Shown here one piece after another: positions 1 to 7,478 of a DNA stretch of 36,591 nt (position 1 is its first letter; the number at the start of each line of letters is the position of its first letter). A program made the position numbers and the translations under genes. Under the pieces are notes generated by a model, which was not told the DNA's origin, did not search any database, and saw nothing but the letters and a program-made list of their open reading frames with translations. Location: the NCBI GenBank assembly GCA_963169235.1, contig CAUJCX010000017.1, positions 1 to 36,591 on the forward strand. The letters are read 5' to 3'. The DNA comes from Actinomycetota bacterium. GTDB lineage: Bacteria; Actinomycetota; Thermoleophilia; Miltoncostaeales; Miltoncostaeaceae.

Positions 1-67
1 CGTCACCCGTCACGGCCGGGGTGAAGCACCGGTGACCGCCCCCGGGGCGCGTGGCCGCGACGCCGCC

Positions 68-80
68 TACCCTCAGAACG
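68..80 (+). promoter_or_regulatory. Leaderless promoter of the MFS gene
   Basis: TACCCT (68-73) matches the TANNNT -10 pattern and is followed by 7 bases and then GTG at 81. This is the spacing at which the +1 nucleotide would be the G of the start codon. The same arrangement recurs before several other genes here (1397, 2701, 8573, 25826, 26013). No clear -35 hexamer is visible. Bases 1-67 hold no other feature that I can support. Confidence 0.45.
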
Positions 81-1376
81 GTGGCCCACCCCCTCGCCCC
101 CGGCGCGACGTTCCGGTCGCTGGCCGAGCCCAACTACCGCGCGTACTTCGCCGGGGCGCTGGTGTCGAACGCGGGCACGTGGATGGGCCGGGTGGCGCAG
201 GACTGGCTGGTGCTGGTGGAGCTCACCGACCACTCCGCCAACGCCCTGGGCATCACCACGGCGCTGCAGTTCTTGCCGATGCTGCTGTTGGCCCCATGGG
301 CCGGGGTGGTGGCCGACCGCTTCCCCAAGCGCCGCGTGCTGGCGGTGACGCAGTCGCTGATGCTGGCGACGTCGCTGGTGCAGGGGCTGCTGATCATCCT
401 GGGGGTGGTGCAGCTGTGGCACGTGCTGGTGCTCGCGTTCGTGCTGGGCGTCGGCGCCGCCGTCGACGGCCCGGCGCGGCAGGCGTTCGCGTCGGAGCTG
501 GTGGGCCGGGATCTGCTGAGCAACGCCATCGGCCTCAACGCCGCGTCGTTCAACGGCGCTCGCCTGGTGGGCCCGGCCGTGGCGGGCCTGGTGATCGCCG
601 CCGCCGGCACCGGCTGGGTGTTCATGATCAACGCCGCGTCGTTCCTGGCGTTCCTCGTCGCTCTGGCGCGCCTGGACGCACGCCGCCTGCACACGCCACC
701 GGTCGCCCGCGGCGCCGGGGCGATGCGGGAGGGCATCGCGTACGTGCGGGCCCGCCCCGACCTGATGCTGGTGATCGCCATCGCGTTCATGCTGGGCACG
801 TTCGGGATGAACTTCCAGATGACCACGGCGCTGATGGCCACGACCGTGTTCCACAAGGGGCCGCAGGAGTACGGCGTGCTGGGCTCGGTGATGGCCGTCG
901 GCGCGCTGGTCGCCGCGCTCGCCGTCGCCCGCCGCCCCGCTCCCCGGCTGCGGTTCATCCTGGGCGGGCTCGCCGTCTTCTCGGTGTCGTCCGCGGCGGC
1001 CGCGCTGGCGCCGACGTACGGGTGGTTCGCGGTGGCGCTGGTGCCGGTGGGGCTGTCGTCCATGACCGTGCTGCCGTCGTGCAACGCGCTGGTGCAGCTG
1101 TCGACCGGGCCCCAGATGCGCGGCCGCGTGATGAGCCTCTACATGGCCATCTTCCTGGGCGGCACCCCCGTGGGCGCGCCCGTGATCGGATGGATCGGCG
1201 ACGCGTGGGGTGCGCGCTGGACGATCCTGGTGGGCAGCATCGCCACCGCGCTCACGGCCGCCGCAGCATCGGTGTACGTGGTGCGCGCGAACGATCTCAC
1301 CGTGCGGGTGGGGGTGCGCAACCCCTGGCTGACGGTGAAGCACCCGCCGCCGCCCATGCCCGACGTCACGCGGTGA
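81..1376 (+). CDS. MFS transporter, EntS/MFS_3-like drug or siderophore exporter
   Basis: This is a 431-residue integral membrane protein with about 12 hydrophobic segments. The family exports small molecules by proton antiport. The loop between TM2 and TM3 carries the MFS motif A (G-x-x-x-D-R-x-x-K-R-R) at about residues 75-86. The N-terminal stretch F-R-S-L-x-x-x-N-Y-R-x-Y-F-x-G at about 11-25 is typical of the EntS/MFS_3 group. An in-frame GTG at 51 would add ten residues. I prefer GTG 81 because TACCCT sits 7 bases upstream of it and homology only begins after that point. It is followed on the same strand by terC, which has its own promoter. The substrate cannot be told from sequence. Confidence 0.85.
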   Translation: MAHPLAPGATFRSLAEPNYRAYFAGALVSNAGTWMGRVAQDWLVLVELTDHSANALGITTALQFLPMLLLAPWAGVVADRFPKRRVLAVTQSLMLATSLVQGLLIILGVVQLWHVLVLAFVLGVGAAVDGPARQAFASELVGRDLLSNAIGLNAASFNGARLVGPAVAGLVIAAAGTGWVFMINAASFLAFLVALARLDARRLHTPPVARGAGAMREGIAYVRARPDLMLVIAIAFMLGTFGMNFQMTTALMATTVFHKGPQEYGVLGSVMAVGALVAALAVARRPAPRLRFILGGLAVFSVSSAAAALAPTYGWFAVALVPVGLSSMTVLPSCNALVQLSTGPQMRGRVMSLYMAIFLGGTPVGAPVIGWIGDAWGARWTILVGSIATALTAAAASVYVVRANDLTVRVGVRNPWLTVKHPPPPMPDVTR

Positions 1377-1384
1377 AGGGCGTG

Positions 1385-1396
1385 TACGTTTCCCGG
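1385..1396 (+). promoter_or_regulatory. Leaderless promoter upstream of terC
   Basis: TACGTT (1385-1390) is followed by 6 bases and GTG at 1397. The predicted +1 therefore falls on the start codon of a tiny ORF and not on terC itself, which starts 29 bases later at 1426 with no Shine-Dalgarno sequence. The spacing matches other leaderless starts in the window. No good -35 is visible. Confidence 0.4.
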
Positions 1397-1429
1397 GTGC
1401 CCGTCGCGACCCCCCATCCGCGCCCATGA
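1397..1429 (+). CDS. Putative 10-codon leaderless leader peptide of terC
   Basis: GTG at 1397 opens a 10-codon frame (MPVATPHPRP) ending in TGA at 1427-1429. That stop overlaps the terC ATG (1426-1428) as ATGA. A TACGTT -10 box lies 6 bases before the GTG. The ORF would let ribosomes load on a leaderless mRNA and re-initiate at terC, which has no ribosome binding site. Similar leaderless short ORFs are known in mycobacteria. The encoded peptide is proline-rich (3 of 10 residues). Short frames arise easily by chance in DNA this GC-rich, so the support comes from promoter spacing and overlap, not from coding potential. Confidence 0.35.
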   Translation: MPVATPHPRP

Positions 1430-2649
1430 CCGTGCCGATGTGGATCTGGATGGCGACGATCGCCGGCATCGTCGGCCTGTTGCTGTACGACCTGCTGTTC
1501 CACGTGCGGGCGGCGCACATCCCTACGGTGCGCGAGGCCGCCACGTGGTCGGCCGCCTACGTCAGCTGCGCCGTGATGTTCGGCCTCGGCGTGTTCTGGT
1601 TCGGCGGCCGCAAGATGGGCACCGAGTTCTTCGCCGGCTACCTCACCGAGCTGGCGCTGTCGGTCGACAACCTGTTCGTCTTCCTCATCATCATGGCCAG
1701 CTTCCGCGTGCCCCGCGCGGACCAGCAGAAGGCCCTCCTGGTGGGCATCGTGATCGCCATGATCGCGCGCGGAGGGTTCATCGCGCTGGGCGCGGCGCTG
1801 ATCAACCGCTTCGCCTGGATGTTCTACATCTTCGGCCTGGTGCTGCTCTTGACCGCCGGCAAGCTGCTGCGGCCCGAGGGCGACGAGGCCGAGCCCAAGG
1901 ACAACCTCACCATGAGGCTGGCCCGCCGGCTCATCCACACGTCCGACCACTACGACGGCGACAAGCTGTTCACCGTGGTCAACGGCAAGCGCGTGCTGAC
2001 CCCGATGCTGTTGGTGATGGTGGCCCTGGGGCTCACCGACATCATGTTCGCGCTCGACTCGATCCCCGCGATCTTCGGCCTCACGCAGAACGTGTTCATC
2101 GTGTTCACCGCCACGGCGTTCTCTCTGCTGGGCCTGCGGCAGCTGTACTTCCTGCTCGACGGCCTGCTCGACCGCCTCATCTACCTCAGCTACGGGCTCG
2201 CGGCGATCCTGGGGTTCATCGGCGTGAAGCTGGTGCTGCCCGCGCTGCACGAGAACAACCTGCCGTTCATCAACGACGGGGAGCCGGTCGGCGTCGCCGA
2301 GGTGGGCATCGAGCTGTCGCTGATCGTGATCCTGGCCGTGCTGGCGTTGACGGTGGTCACGTCGCTCATGAGCCCCGCGGGTAAGGCGCGCACCGTGGTG
2401 GCCAACGCACGCCGCCACGCCACCCAGTACCTCGACACCACGTACGCCACCGACGTCGACACCCGTCGGCGCATCTACGCGGCGCTCGAGGACGAGCTGC
2501 AGACCATCAGCAACCTGCCGGCCAAGCACCGCGACGCGATCCACCGCGAGGACGAGCTGATGGCGCTCATTCACCGAGCCCTCTCCCTGCGCGACCAGCG
2601 GCGCACCGCCCGCGAGGCCCGCGAGGCCGAGGAGCGGTTCGAGCACTAG
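1426..2649 (+). CDS. TerC/Alx family integral membrane protein
   Basis: A 407-residue polytopic membrane protein of the TerC/Alx family, whose members are linked to manganese export and metallation of exported proteins, and by name to tellurite resistance. Two family signatures are plain: an acidic D-N pair in a membrane segment (L-S-V-D-N-L-F-V-F, D81) and F-A-L-D-S-I-P-A-I-F (D211) in a second segment, giving the usual internal pseudo-repeat. About eight hydrophobic segments run up to roughly residue 315. After that comes a cytoplasmic, charged, probably helical tail of some 90 residues rich in R/E, longer than in minimal family members. No yybP-ykoY manganese riboswitch is present, because the space from the MFS stop to the start is only 49 bases. 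Translation probably depends on the overlapping mini-ORF. Confidence 0.9.
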   Translation: MTVPMWIWMATIAGIVGLLLYDLLFHVRAAHIPTVREAATWSAAYVSCAVMFGLGVFWFGGRKMGTEFFAGYLTELALSVDNLFVFLIIMASFRVPRADQQKALLVGIVIAMIARGGFIALGAALINRFAWMFYIFGLVLLLTAGKLLRPEGDEAEPKDNLTMRLARRLIHTSDHYDGDKLFTVVNGKRVLTPMLLVMVALGLTDIMFALDSIPAIFGLTQNVFIVFTATAFSLLGLRQLYFLLDGLLDRLIYLSYGLAAILGFIGVKLVLPALHENNLPFINDGEPVGVAEVGIELSLIVILAVLALTVVTSLMSPAGKARTVVANARRHATQYLDTTYATDVDTRRRIYAALEDELQTISNLPAKHRDAIHREDELMALIHRALSLRDQRRTAREAREAEERFEH

Positions 2650-2687
2650 CCCGGACCGGGTGCGGCGGACGACGATGCGGTCGCTGC

Positions 2688-2700
2688 TAGCGTGCCCCCC
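2688..2700 (+). promoter_or_regulatory. Leaderless promoter upstream of the phosphatase gene
   Basis: TAGCGT (2688-2693) followed by 7 bases and GTG at 2701. The same hexamer stands before gcvT on the other strand. The +1 would be the G of GTG 2701, the start of a 13-codon ORF and not of the phosphatase. Confidence 0.45.
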
Positions 2701-2742
2701 GTGAACGCGCCGCGCCCGCGGCCCGGGTGGCCGGGCCGGTGA
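2701..2742 (+). CDS. Putative 13-codon leaderless leader peptide
   Basis: GTG 2701 opens a 13-codon frame (MNAPRPRPGWPGR) whose TGA at 2740-2742 overlaps GTG 2739 of the phosphatase as GTGA. It has the same design as the element before terC: a -10 box, an immediate start codon, a short Pro/Arg-rich peptide, and a 4-base overlap with the main gene. If translated, it would couple initiation at GTG 2739, which lacks a ribosome binding site. A chance frame cannot be excluded from sequence alone. Confidence 0.35.
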   Translation: MNAPRPRPGWPGR

Positions 2743-3851
2743 CACCCCTCCGCCGTCGGCGCATCCCCGCAGCGCTCACGCCCCGCGAACGCCGGCTGCG
2801 CCGGGCGCTGGTGGCCGCCGCCGGGCTGGCCGCGGTGGCCCTGATCGCCGTGGCCGCCGTGCTGTTCTACTGGTCCCGGTACCTGCTGCCGCCGCAGCCC
2901 GACCCATTCACCCGCGGCCCGTACGTCACGCGCATCGGCGCCACCACCGCCACGCTGCGCTGGCGCATCGCCGATGACCGCCCCGTCACCATCGTCGCCA
3001 CCACGCCGGACGGGCGCACCGTCACCAGCACGGACGGCGAGCTGCGGGGCCTCGCGCCCGGCGCCCGCCAGGGCTGGGTGGCCACCGTCGACGGCCGGGC
3101 CCGGGCCTGGGGCAGCGTCACCACCGCCCCCACCGACCGCGACGCCACCGTCCGTTTCCTGGCGTTCGGCGACTACGGGGAGGGCGGCGACGCCGACCAC
3201 GCGGTCGGCCGCGTCAGCGCCGCCCAGGCAGCCGCGTTCTCGGTGATCCCGGGCGACAACGCGTACCTGGCGTCCGTGGCACCCGTGCTCGACCGCAACC
3301 TGTTCGCGCCCCGGCGTGCCCTGCTGGCGCAGGGCCCGTTCGTGGCCACGCTGGGCGAGCACGACCTCTTCTTCCGCCAGGGCCGCGACCTCGCCGACGC
3401 GCTGGAGCTGCCGAACGGCGGCGATCGCTGGGTGTTCGACTACGGCTCCTTGCGTTTCGTGATGCTGGGCTTGAAGGCCGACGAGGGGGACGTGGCGTTC
3501 GTGCGCCGTGCCCTCGCGGGCCGCGCGACCCGGCGGACGTACCTGGTGGTGCACCATCCTCCCCACGCCGGCAACCCCGTGCTGAAGGCGGCGGACGGCC
3601 GCGTCGCCGCGGTGTTCGCCGGCCACCTGCACCTGTACGAGCGGCTGACGGTGGACGGCGTGCCCGTGTTCATCGTGGGCACGGGTGGCGCGCCCCGCAA
3701 CTCCGACGAGCGCTTCACCCCCCACACGCCGGGGGCCGCCCGGTCGCTGGCCGTGTTCGGCGTGCTGCGCATCGACGACGGCCCGGACGGCGCGCGCATG
3801 ACGTTCATCGACGAGGCCGGCCGCGTGCGCGACCGCGCGCGGGTGCCGTGA
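2739..3851 (+). CDS. Membrane-anchored metallophosphatase, purple acid phosphatase-like
   Basis: About 370 residues. A basic N-terminus is followed by one membrane helix (about residues 24-45), then a short fibronectin-III-like domain as in purple acid phosphatases, then a calcineurin-like metallophosphatase domain outside the cell. Metal ligands are recognisable in order: F-G-D-Y, P-G-D-N-A-Y, L-G-E-H-D, V-V-H-H-P-P-H and G-H-L-H. The third motif is normally G-N-H-D/E; here the metal-bridging Asn is replaced by Glu. The likely role is hydrolysis of phosphate esters at the cell surface. GTG 2727 is an alternative start four codons earlier. I chose 2739 because it overlaps the stop of the upstream mini-ORF. 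The downstream membrane protein overlaps by 4 bases. Confidence 0.8.
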   Translation: MTPLRRRRIPAALTPRERRLRRALVAAAGLAAVALIAVAAVLFYWSRYLLPPQPDPFTRGPYVTRIGATTATLRWRIADDRPVTIVATTPDGRTVTSTDGELRGLAPGARQGWVATVDGRARAWGSVTTAPTDRDATVRFLAFGDYGEGGDADHAVGRVSAAQAAAFSVIPGDNAYLASVAPVLDRNLFAPRRALLAQGPFVATLGEHDLFFRQGRDLADALELPNGGDRWVFDYGSLRFVMLGLKADEGDVAFVRRALAGRATRRTYLVVHHPPHAGNPVLKAADGRVAAVFAGHLHLYERLTVDGVPVFIVGTGGAPRNSDERFTPHTPGAARSLAVFGVLRIDDGPDGARMTFIDEAGRVRDRARVP

Positions 3852-4171
3852 TCCGCGCGGCCGGCACGGTGATCGCGGCGGCCGCCGCCGCGGGCGTCGT
3901 CGCCCCGCCGCTCATCGGCCTGCCCGAGGGGTTCCTCTGGCGCGGGCTGGCGGCCTTGGTGCTGTGGCTGGTGGCGGCCGCCACGGTGGCGGGATGCGTC
4001 GCGCCGGCCCGTCCCGTCGCCGCGGCCTGCGCGGCTGTCGCGGGCGTGTGCGCGTGGCCGCTGGCGCTGTGGACGACGCTCTCCCCGTTCGCAGGCGCGG
4101 TGGCGCTCGCCGCGGGCGTGGTGATCGCGTACGTGCCGGACGACCGCCCGCGCGGTCAGTCCATCGGCTGA
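3848..4171 (+). CDS. Small hydrophobic membrane protein, function unknown
   Basis: A 107-residue Ala/Val-rich protein with about four hydrophobic segments separated by short polar turns (near residues 5-20, 30-50, 55-75 and 82-98) and a short charged tail. GTG 3848 overlaps the phosphatase TGA as GTGA, so the two are probably co-translated. The 3' end runs 16 bases into the 3' end of the convergent gcvPB. I recognise no family. The coupling to a surface phosphatase is the only functional hint. Confidence 0.6.
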   Translation: MIRAAGTVIAAAAAAGVVAPPLIGLPEGFLWRGLAALVLWLVAAATVAGCVAPARPVAAACAAVAGVCAWPLALWTTLSPFAGAVALAAGVVIAYVPDDRPRGQSIG

Positions 4172-5655
4172 CGCACCACCGGGTTGCGTGCCGCGGCCGC
4201 CTCGTCCAGGCGCCGCACCGGGGTGGTGTACGGAGCCTCGCGGGCGACAGACGGGTCTGCCTTGGCCTCAGCCAGGATCTCGGCGACCGCGTCGGCGAAG
4301 GCCTCCATCGTCTCCCGCGTCTCGGTCTCGGTGGGCTCCACCAAGAGTGACTCCTCCACCAGCTGGGGGAAGTAGACGGTGGGCGGGTGGAAGCCGTGGT
4401 CGAGCAGGCGCTTGGCCAGGTCGAGCGTGCGGATGCCCAGGTCGCGCTTCATCGGCGCGCCCGACAGCACGAACTCGTGCATGCAGTGGCGGTCGTACGC
4501 CACCGGCAGGTGCTCGGCGATACCCGGCCGAGCCAGCAGGGCCTTGAGGTAGTTGGCGTTCAGCACCGCGGCCCGCGCGGTGCGCGCGATGCCCTCGGCG
4601 CCCAGCGAGCAGATATACGCGTAGCTGCGCACGAACACGCCGTAGTTGCCGTGGAAGCCGCGCAGCCGCCCGATGCTCTGGGGCCGGTCGTGGTCGAGGC
4701 GGAAGCGGTCGCCGTCCTTGGCCACCACCGGCACCGGCAGGAACGGGGCGATGCGGTCGCTGACCGCGATGGGGCCGGCCCCGGGGCCGCCGCCCCCGTG
4801 GGGCTGGGTGAACGACTTGTGCAGGTTGAAGTGCACGATGTCGAAGCCCATGTCGCCGGGGCGACAGATGCCCATGACGGCGTTGAGGTTGGCGCCGTCG
4901 TAGTACAGCGTCGCGCCGGCGTCGTGGACGATGCGGGAGATCTCGGCGATGTTGCTGTCGAACAGGCCCAGCGTGGACGGGTTGGTCAGCATCAGGCACG
5001 CGACGCGGTCGCTGATCTTGGCGCGCAGGTCGTCCAGGTCGACCCCTCCGTCCGGCGCCGTCCCCACGTTGACCACGCGGTAGCCCGCCATCGTGACCGT
5101 GGCCGGGTTGGTGCCGTGCGCCGTGTTGGGCGTCAGCACGATCTCGCGCTGGTCTCCCCGCGCCTCGTGGTAGGCGCGCGTCAGCAGCACGCCCGCCAGC
5201 TCGCCGTGCGACCCGGCGCTCGGCTGCAGCGACACGTGTGGCAGCCCGGCCACCTCGGCCAGGGCGTGCTGCAGGTTGAACATCAGCTCAAGGGCGCCCT
5301 GGGCGTGCTCGTCGGCCTGCAGCGGGTGCAGGCGGCTGTGGCCCGGCAGCGCCGCCGCGCGCTCGTGCAGCTTGGGGTTGTGCTTCATGGTGCACGAGCC
5401 CAGGGGGTAGAACCCGGAGTCGAGGTCGAAGTTGCGCTTCGACAGCCGCACGAAGTGGCGCACGATCTCGGGCTCGGACACCTGCGGCAGCCGGGCCGGA
5501 CGCTCGCGGCGCAGCGCCGCGGGCAGCAGCTCGTCGAGCGGCCGCTCGGGCACGTCGGCCGGCGGCGCCACGTAGGCGCGGCGCCCGGGGCGCGACTTCT
5601 CGTAGATGGTGACGACGGCCTCGTGCTGAAGGGGATTGCCGGTGGCGGCGGTCAT
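4156..5655 (-). CDS. gcvPB: Glycine dehydrogenase (decarboxylating) subunit 2, P-protein beta
   Basis: A 499-residue C-terminal half of the glycine cleavage P-protein. It is the PLP-binding half: the lysine of H-F-N-L-H-K-S-F (K280) forms the Schiff base, followed by the glycine-rich P-H-G-G-G-G-P-G loop. G-S-C-T-M-K-H-N-P-K near residue 87 is also diagnostic. With GcvPA it decarboxylates glycine and passes the aminomethyl group to lipoyl-GcvH. The ATG overlaps the gcvPA stop as TGATG, which fits equal production of the two subunits. It is the last gene of the operon and ends convergently against the small membrane protein gene. Confidence 0.95.
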   Translation of the reverse strand: MTAATGNPLQHEAVVTIYEKSRPGRRAYVAPPADVPERPLDELLPAALRRERPARLPQVSEPEIVRHFVRLSKRNFDLDSGFYPLGSCTMKHNPKLHERAAALPGHSRLHPLQADEHAQGALELMFNLQHALAEVAGLPHVSLQPSAGSHGELAGVLLTRAYHEARGDQREIVLTPNTAHGTNPATVTMAGYRVVNVGTAPDGGVDLDDLRAKISDRVACLMLTNPSTLGLFDSNIAEISRIVHDAGATLYYDGANLNAVMGICRPGDMGFDIVHFNLHKSFTQPHGGGGPGAGPIAVSDRIAPFLPVPVVAKDGDRFRLDHDRPQSIGRLRGFHGNYGVFVRSYAYICSLGAEGIARTARAAVLNANYLKALLARPGIAEHLPVAYDRHCMHEFVLSGAPMKRDLGIRTLDLAKRLLDHGFHPPTVYFPQLVEESLLVEPTETETRETMEAFADAVAEILAEAKADPSVAREAPYTTPVRRLDEAAAARNPVVRQPMD

Positions 5656-7022
5656 CACGCACCTGCCTTCGCGTGGGCGACGGCATCGGCCAGGGCCTCG
5701 GCCAGCAGGTCGATGTCGGCGCGGTCGCGCCGCTCGGTCAGCGCCACCAGCAGGCCGTCCTCGTGGTCGGGGAGCATCGCGCGAAGCGGCACGCCGGGGT
5801 TGACGCCGAAGCGTTCGCGGCAGCGCGCGATGACGGCGTCGACGTCGGCGTCGAGGCGCACGGCGAACTCCCGCACCACCGGCTGGTCGTGCAGCGCCGT
5901 GACGCCGGGGATCGCGCACAGCGTGCGGCGCGCGTAGTCGGTGCGGCGCACCAAGAGCTCCCCCAGCCCGGCGAAGCCCTCCTGGCCCAGCCACGACAGG
6001 TACACGGTGGCGGCCAGGGCGTTGAGCGCCTGGGCGGTGCAGATGTTGGACGTGGCCTTCTCGCGCCGGATGTGCTGCTCGCGGGTCTGAAGGGTCAGCA
6101 CGAAGCCGCGGCGGCCGTCGACGTCGGTGGTCTGGCCCGCGATGCGGCCCGGCATGCGCCGGGTGAACGCGTCGCTGGCGGCCAGGAAGCCGAACGACGG
6201 GCCCCCGAAGTCGAGCCGGTTGCCCAGCGGCTGCCCCTCGCCCACCGCGATGTCGACCCCGCACGCGCCGGGGGGTCGCAGCACCGACAACGCGATGGGG
6301 TCGCACGCGGCGATCATCACCGCGCCCGCGGCGTGCACGCGCTCGGAGAGCGCGGCCAGGTCCTCCACCGCGCCCACGAAGTTGGGCTGCTGCACGATGA
6401 CGGCGCACGTGTCGTCGCCGACGGCGGCCGCGATGTCGTCGCCATGGGTGGCCCCGTCGCGCAGCGGCACCTGGGTGACCGTGCCGCCGTACCCGGCCGA
6501 CGACGTCGCCAGCGTGGCGACGCTGTGCGGGTGGAGCCCCGCCGACACCACGTACCCGGTGCGGCCGTTGTGCCCGTGGGCCATGTACGCCGCGGCGGCC
6601 ACGGCGGACGGACCCTCGTAGACGGACGCGTTCGAGATGGCCAGACCGGTCAGCTCGCAGATGGCGGTCTGGTACTCGAACATCACCTGCAGCCCTCCCT
6701 GCGAGATCTCGGGCTGGTACGGCGTGTACGGGGTGAGGAACTCCGACCGCGACGTGATGGCATCCACCAGGGCCGGCACGTAGTGGTCGTACATGCCGGC
6801 GCCGAGGAACGACACCTCGTCGTCGCACGACGTGTTGCGCGCCGCCAGGTCGGCCAGGTGGCGCATGACGCCCTGTTCGTCGCGTCCGGGCGGCAGGTCG
6901 AGGGGGCGCGCGACGCGCAGGGCCTCGGGCACGGCCTGCAGCAGGTCGTCCACGCTCGCGACCCCGATGGCGTCAAGCATCACCGCCAGGTCGTCGTCGG
7001 TCACCGCCAGGTAATCGCTCAT
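5655..7022 (-). CDS. gcvPA: Glycine dehydrogenase (decarboxylating) subunit 1, P-protein alpha
   Basis: A 455-residue N-terminal half of the split P-protein. Family landmarks include F-L-G-A-G-x-Y-x-H-Y near residue 50, T-P-Y-T-P-Y-Q-P-E-I-S-Q-G, N-A-S-x-Y-E-G-x-S-A and S-N-I-C-T-A-Q-A-L. Splitting P-protein into two polypeptides is common in archaea and many Gram-positive bacteria, whereas many actinobacteria carry one fused gcvP of about 950 residues. A GAGG ribosome binding site lies 5 bases before the ATG. A 43-base gap separates it from gcvH. Confidence 0.95.
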   Translation of the reverse strand: MSDYLAVTDDDLAVMLDAIGVASVDDLLQAVPEALRVARPLDLPPGRDEQGVMRHLADLAARNTSCDDEVSFLGAGMYDHYVPALVDAITSRSEFLTPYTPYQPEISQGGLQVMFEYQTAICELTGLAISNASVYEGPSAVAAAAYMAHGHNGRTGYVVSAGLHPHSVATLATSSAGYGGTVTQVPLRDGATHGDDIAAAVGDDTCAVIVQQPNFVGAVEDLAALSERVHAAGAVMIAACDPIALSVLRPPGACGVDIAVGEGQPLGNRLDFGGPSFGFLAASDAFTRRMPGRIAGQTTDVDGRRGFVLTLQTREQHIRREKATSNICTAQALNALAATVYLSWLGQEGFAGLGELLVRRTDYARRTLCAIPGVTALHDQPVVREFAVRLDADVDAVIARCRERFGVNPGVPLRAMLPDHEDGLLVALTERRDRADIDLLAEALADAVAHAKAGA

Positions 7023-7065
7023 GCCCGCCTCATCGTGCCGCCGTCGCCGTTGATCGTCACCGGCG

Positions 7066-7461
7066 CTACGAGAGTCCCTCGAGGTACTGGGTGTAGGCCG
7101 CCTGGTCCATCAGGCCGTCCACCTGCGACGGGTCCGACAGCCGCACCCGCACCAGCCACCCCTCGCCGTAGGGGTCGCTGTTGACCAGGCCCGGCGACGT
7201 GCTGACCGCGTCGTTGACGGCGGTCACCTCGCCGCTGAGCGGCGCGTACACGTCGGAGACCGCCTTGACGGACTCGAGCTCGGCGTACGCGTCGTCGGCC
7301 ACCACCGCCGCCCCGACGTCCGGGGCGTCGAAGTAGACCACCTCGCCCAGCGCGTCCTGTGCGAACCACGTGATGCCGAACACCGCCTCGTCGCCCTCCA
7401 GGCGCACCCAGTCGTGCTCGCGGTGGTACTTCAGGTCCGCCGGATAGTTCGCCTCGCCCAT
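7066..7461 (-). CDS. gcvH: Glycine cleavage system H protein
   Basis: A 131-residue lipoyl carrier that shuttles the aminomethyl group between the P, T and L proteins. The lipoylated lysine is K66 in E-L-E-S-V-K-A-V-S-D. The N-terminal H-x-E-H-D-W-V-R and the F-G-I-T segment are standard. The ATG is preceded by a weak purine-rich stretch and lies 17 bases after the gcvT stop. Translational support from upstream gcvT is likely. Confidence 0.95.
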   Translation of the reverse strand: MGEANYPADLKYHREHDWVRLEGDEAVFGITWFAQDALGEVVYFDAPDVGAAVVADDAYAELESVKAVSDVYAPLSGEVTAVNDAVSTSPGLVNSDPYGEGWLVRVRLSDPSQVDGLMDQAAYTQYLEGLS

Positions 7462-7478
7462 GGTGCTCGACCGCCCTT

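Noticed and set aside
1377-1425. Possible yybP-ykoY manganese riboswitch before terC
   Set aside because: The 49-base gap is too short and lacks the conserved loops.
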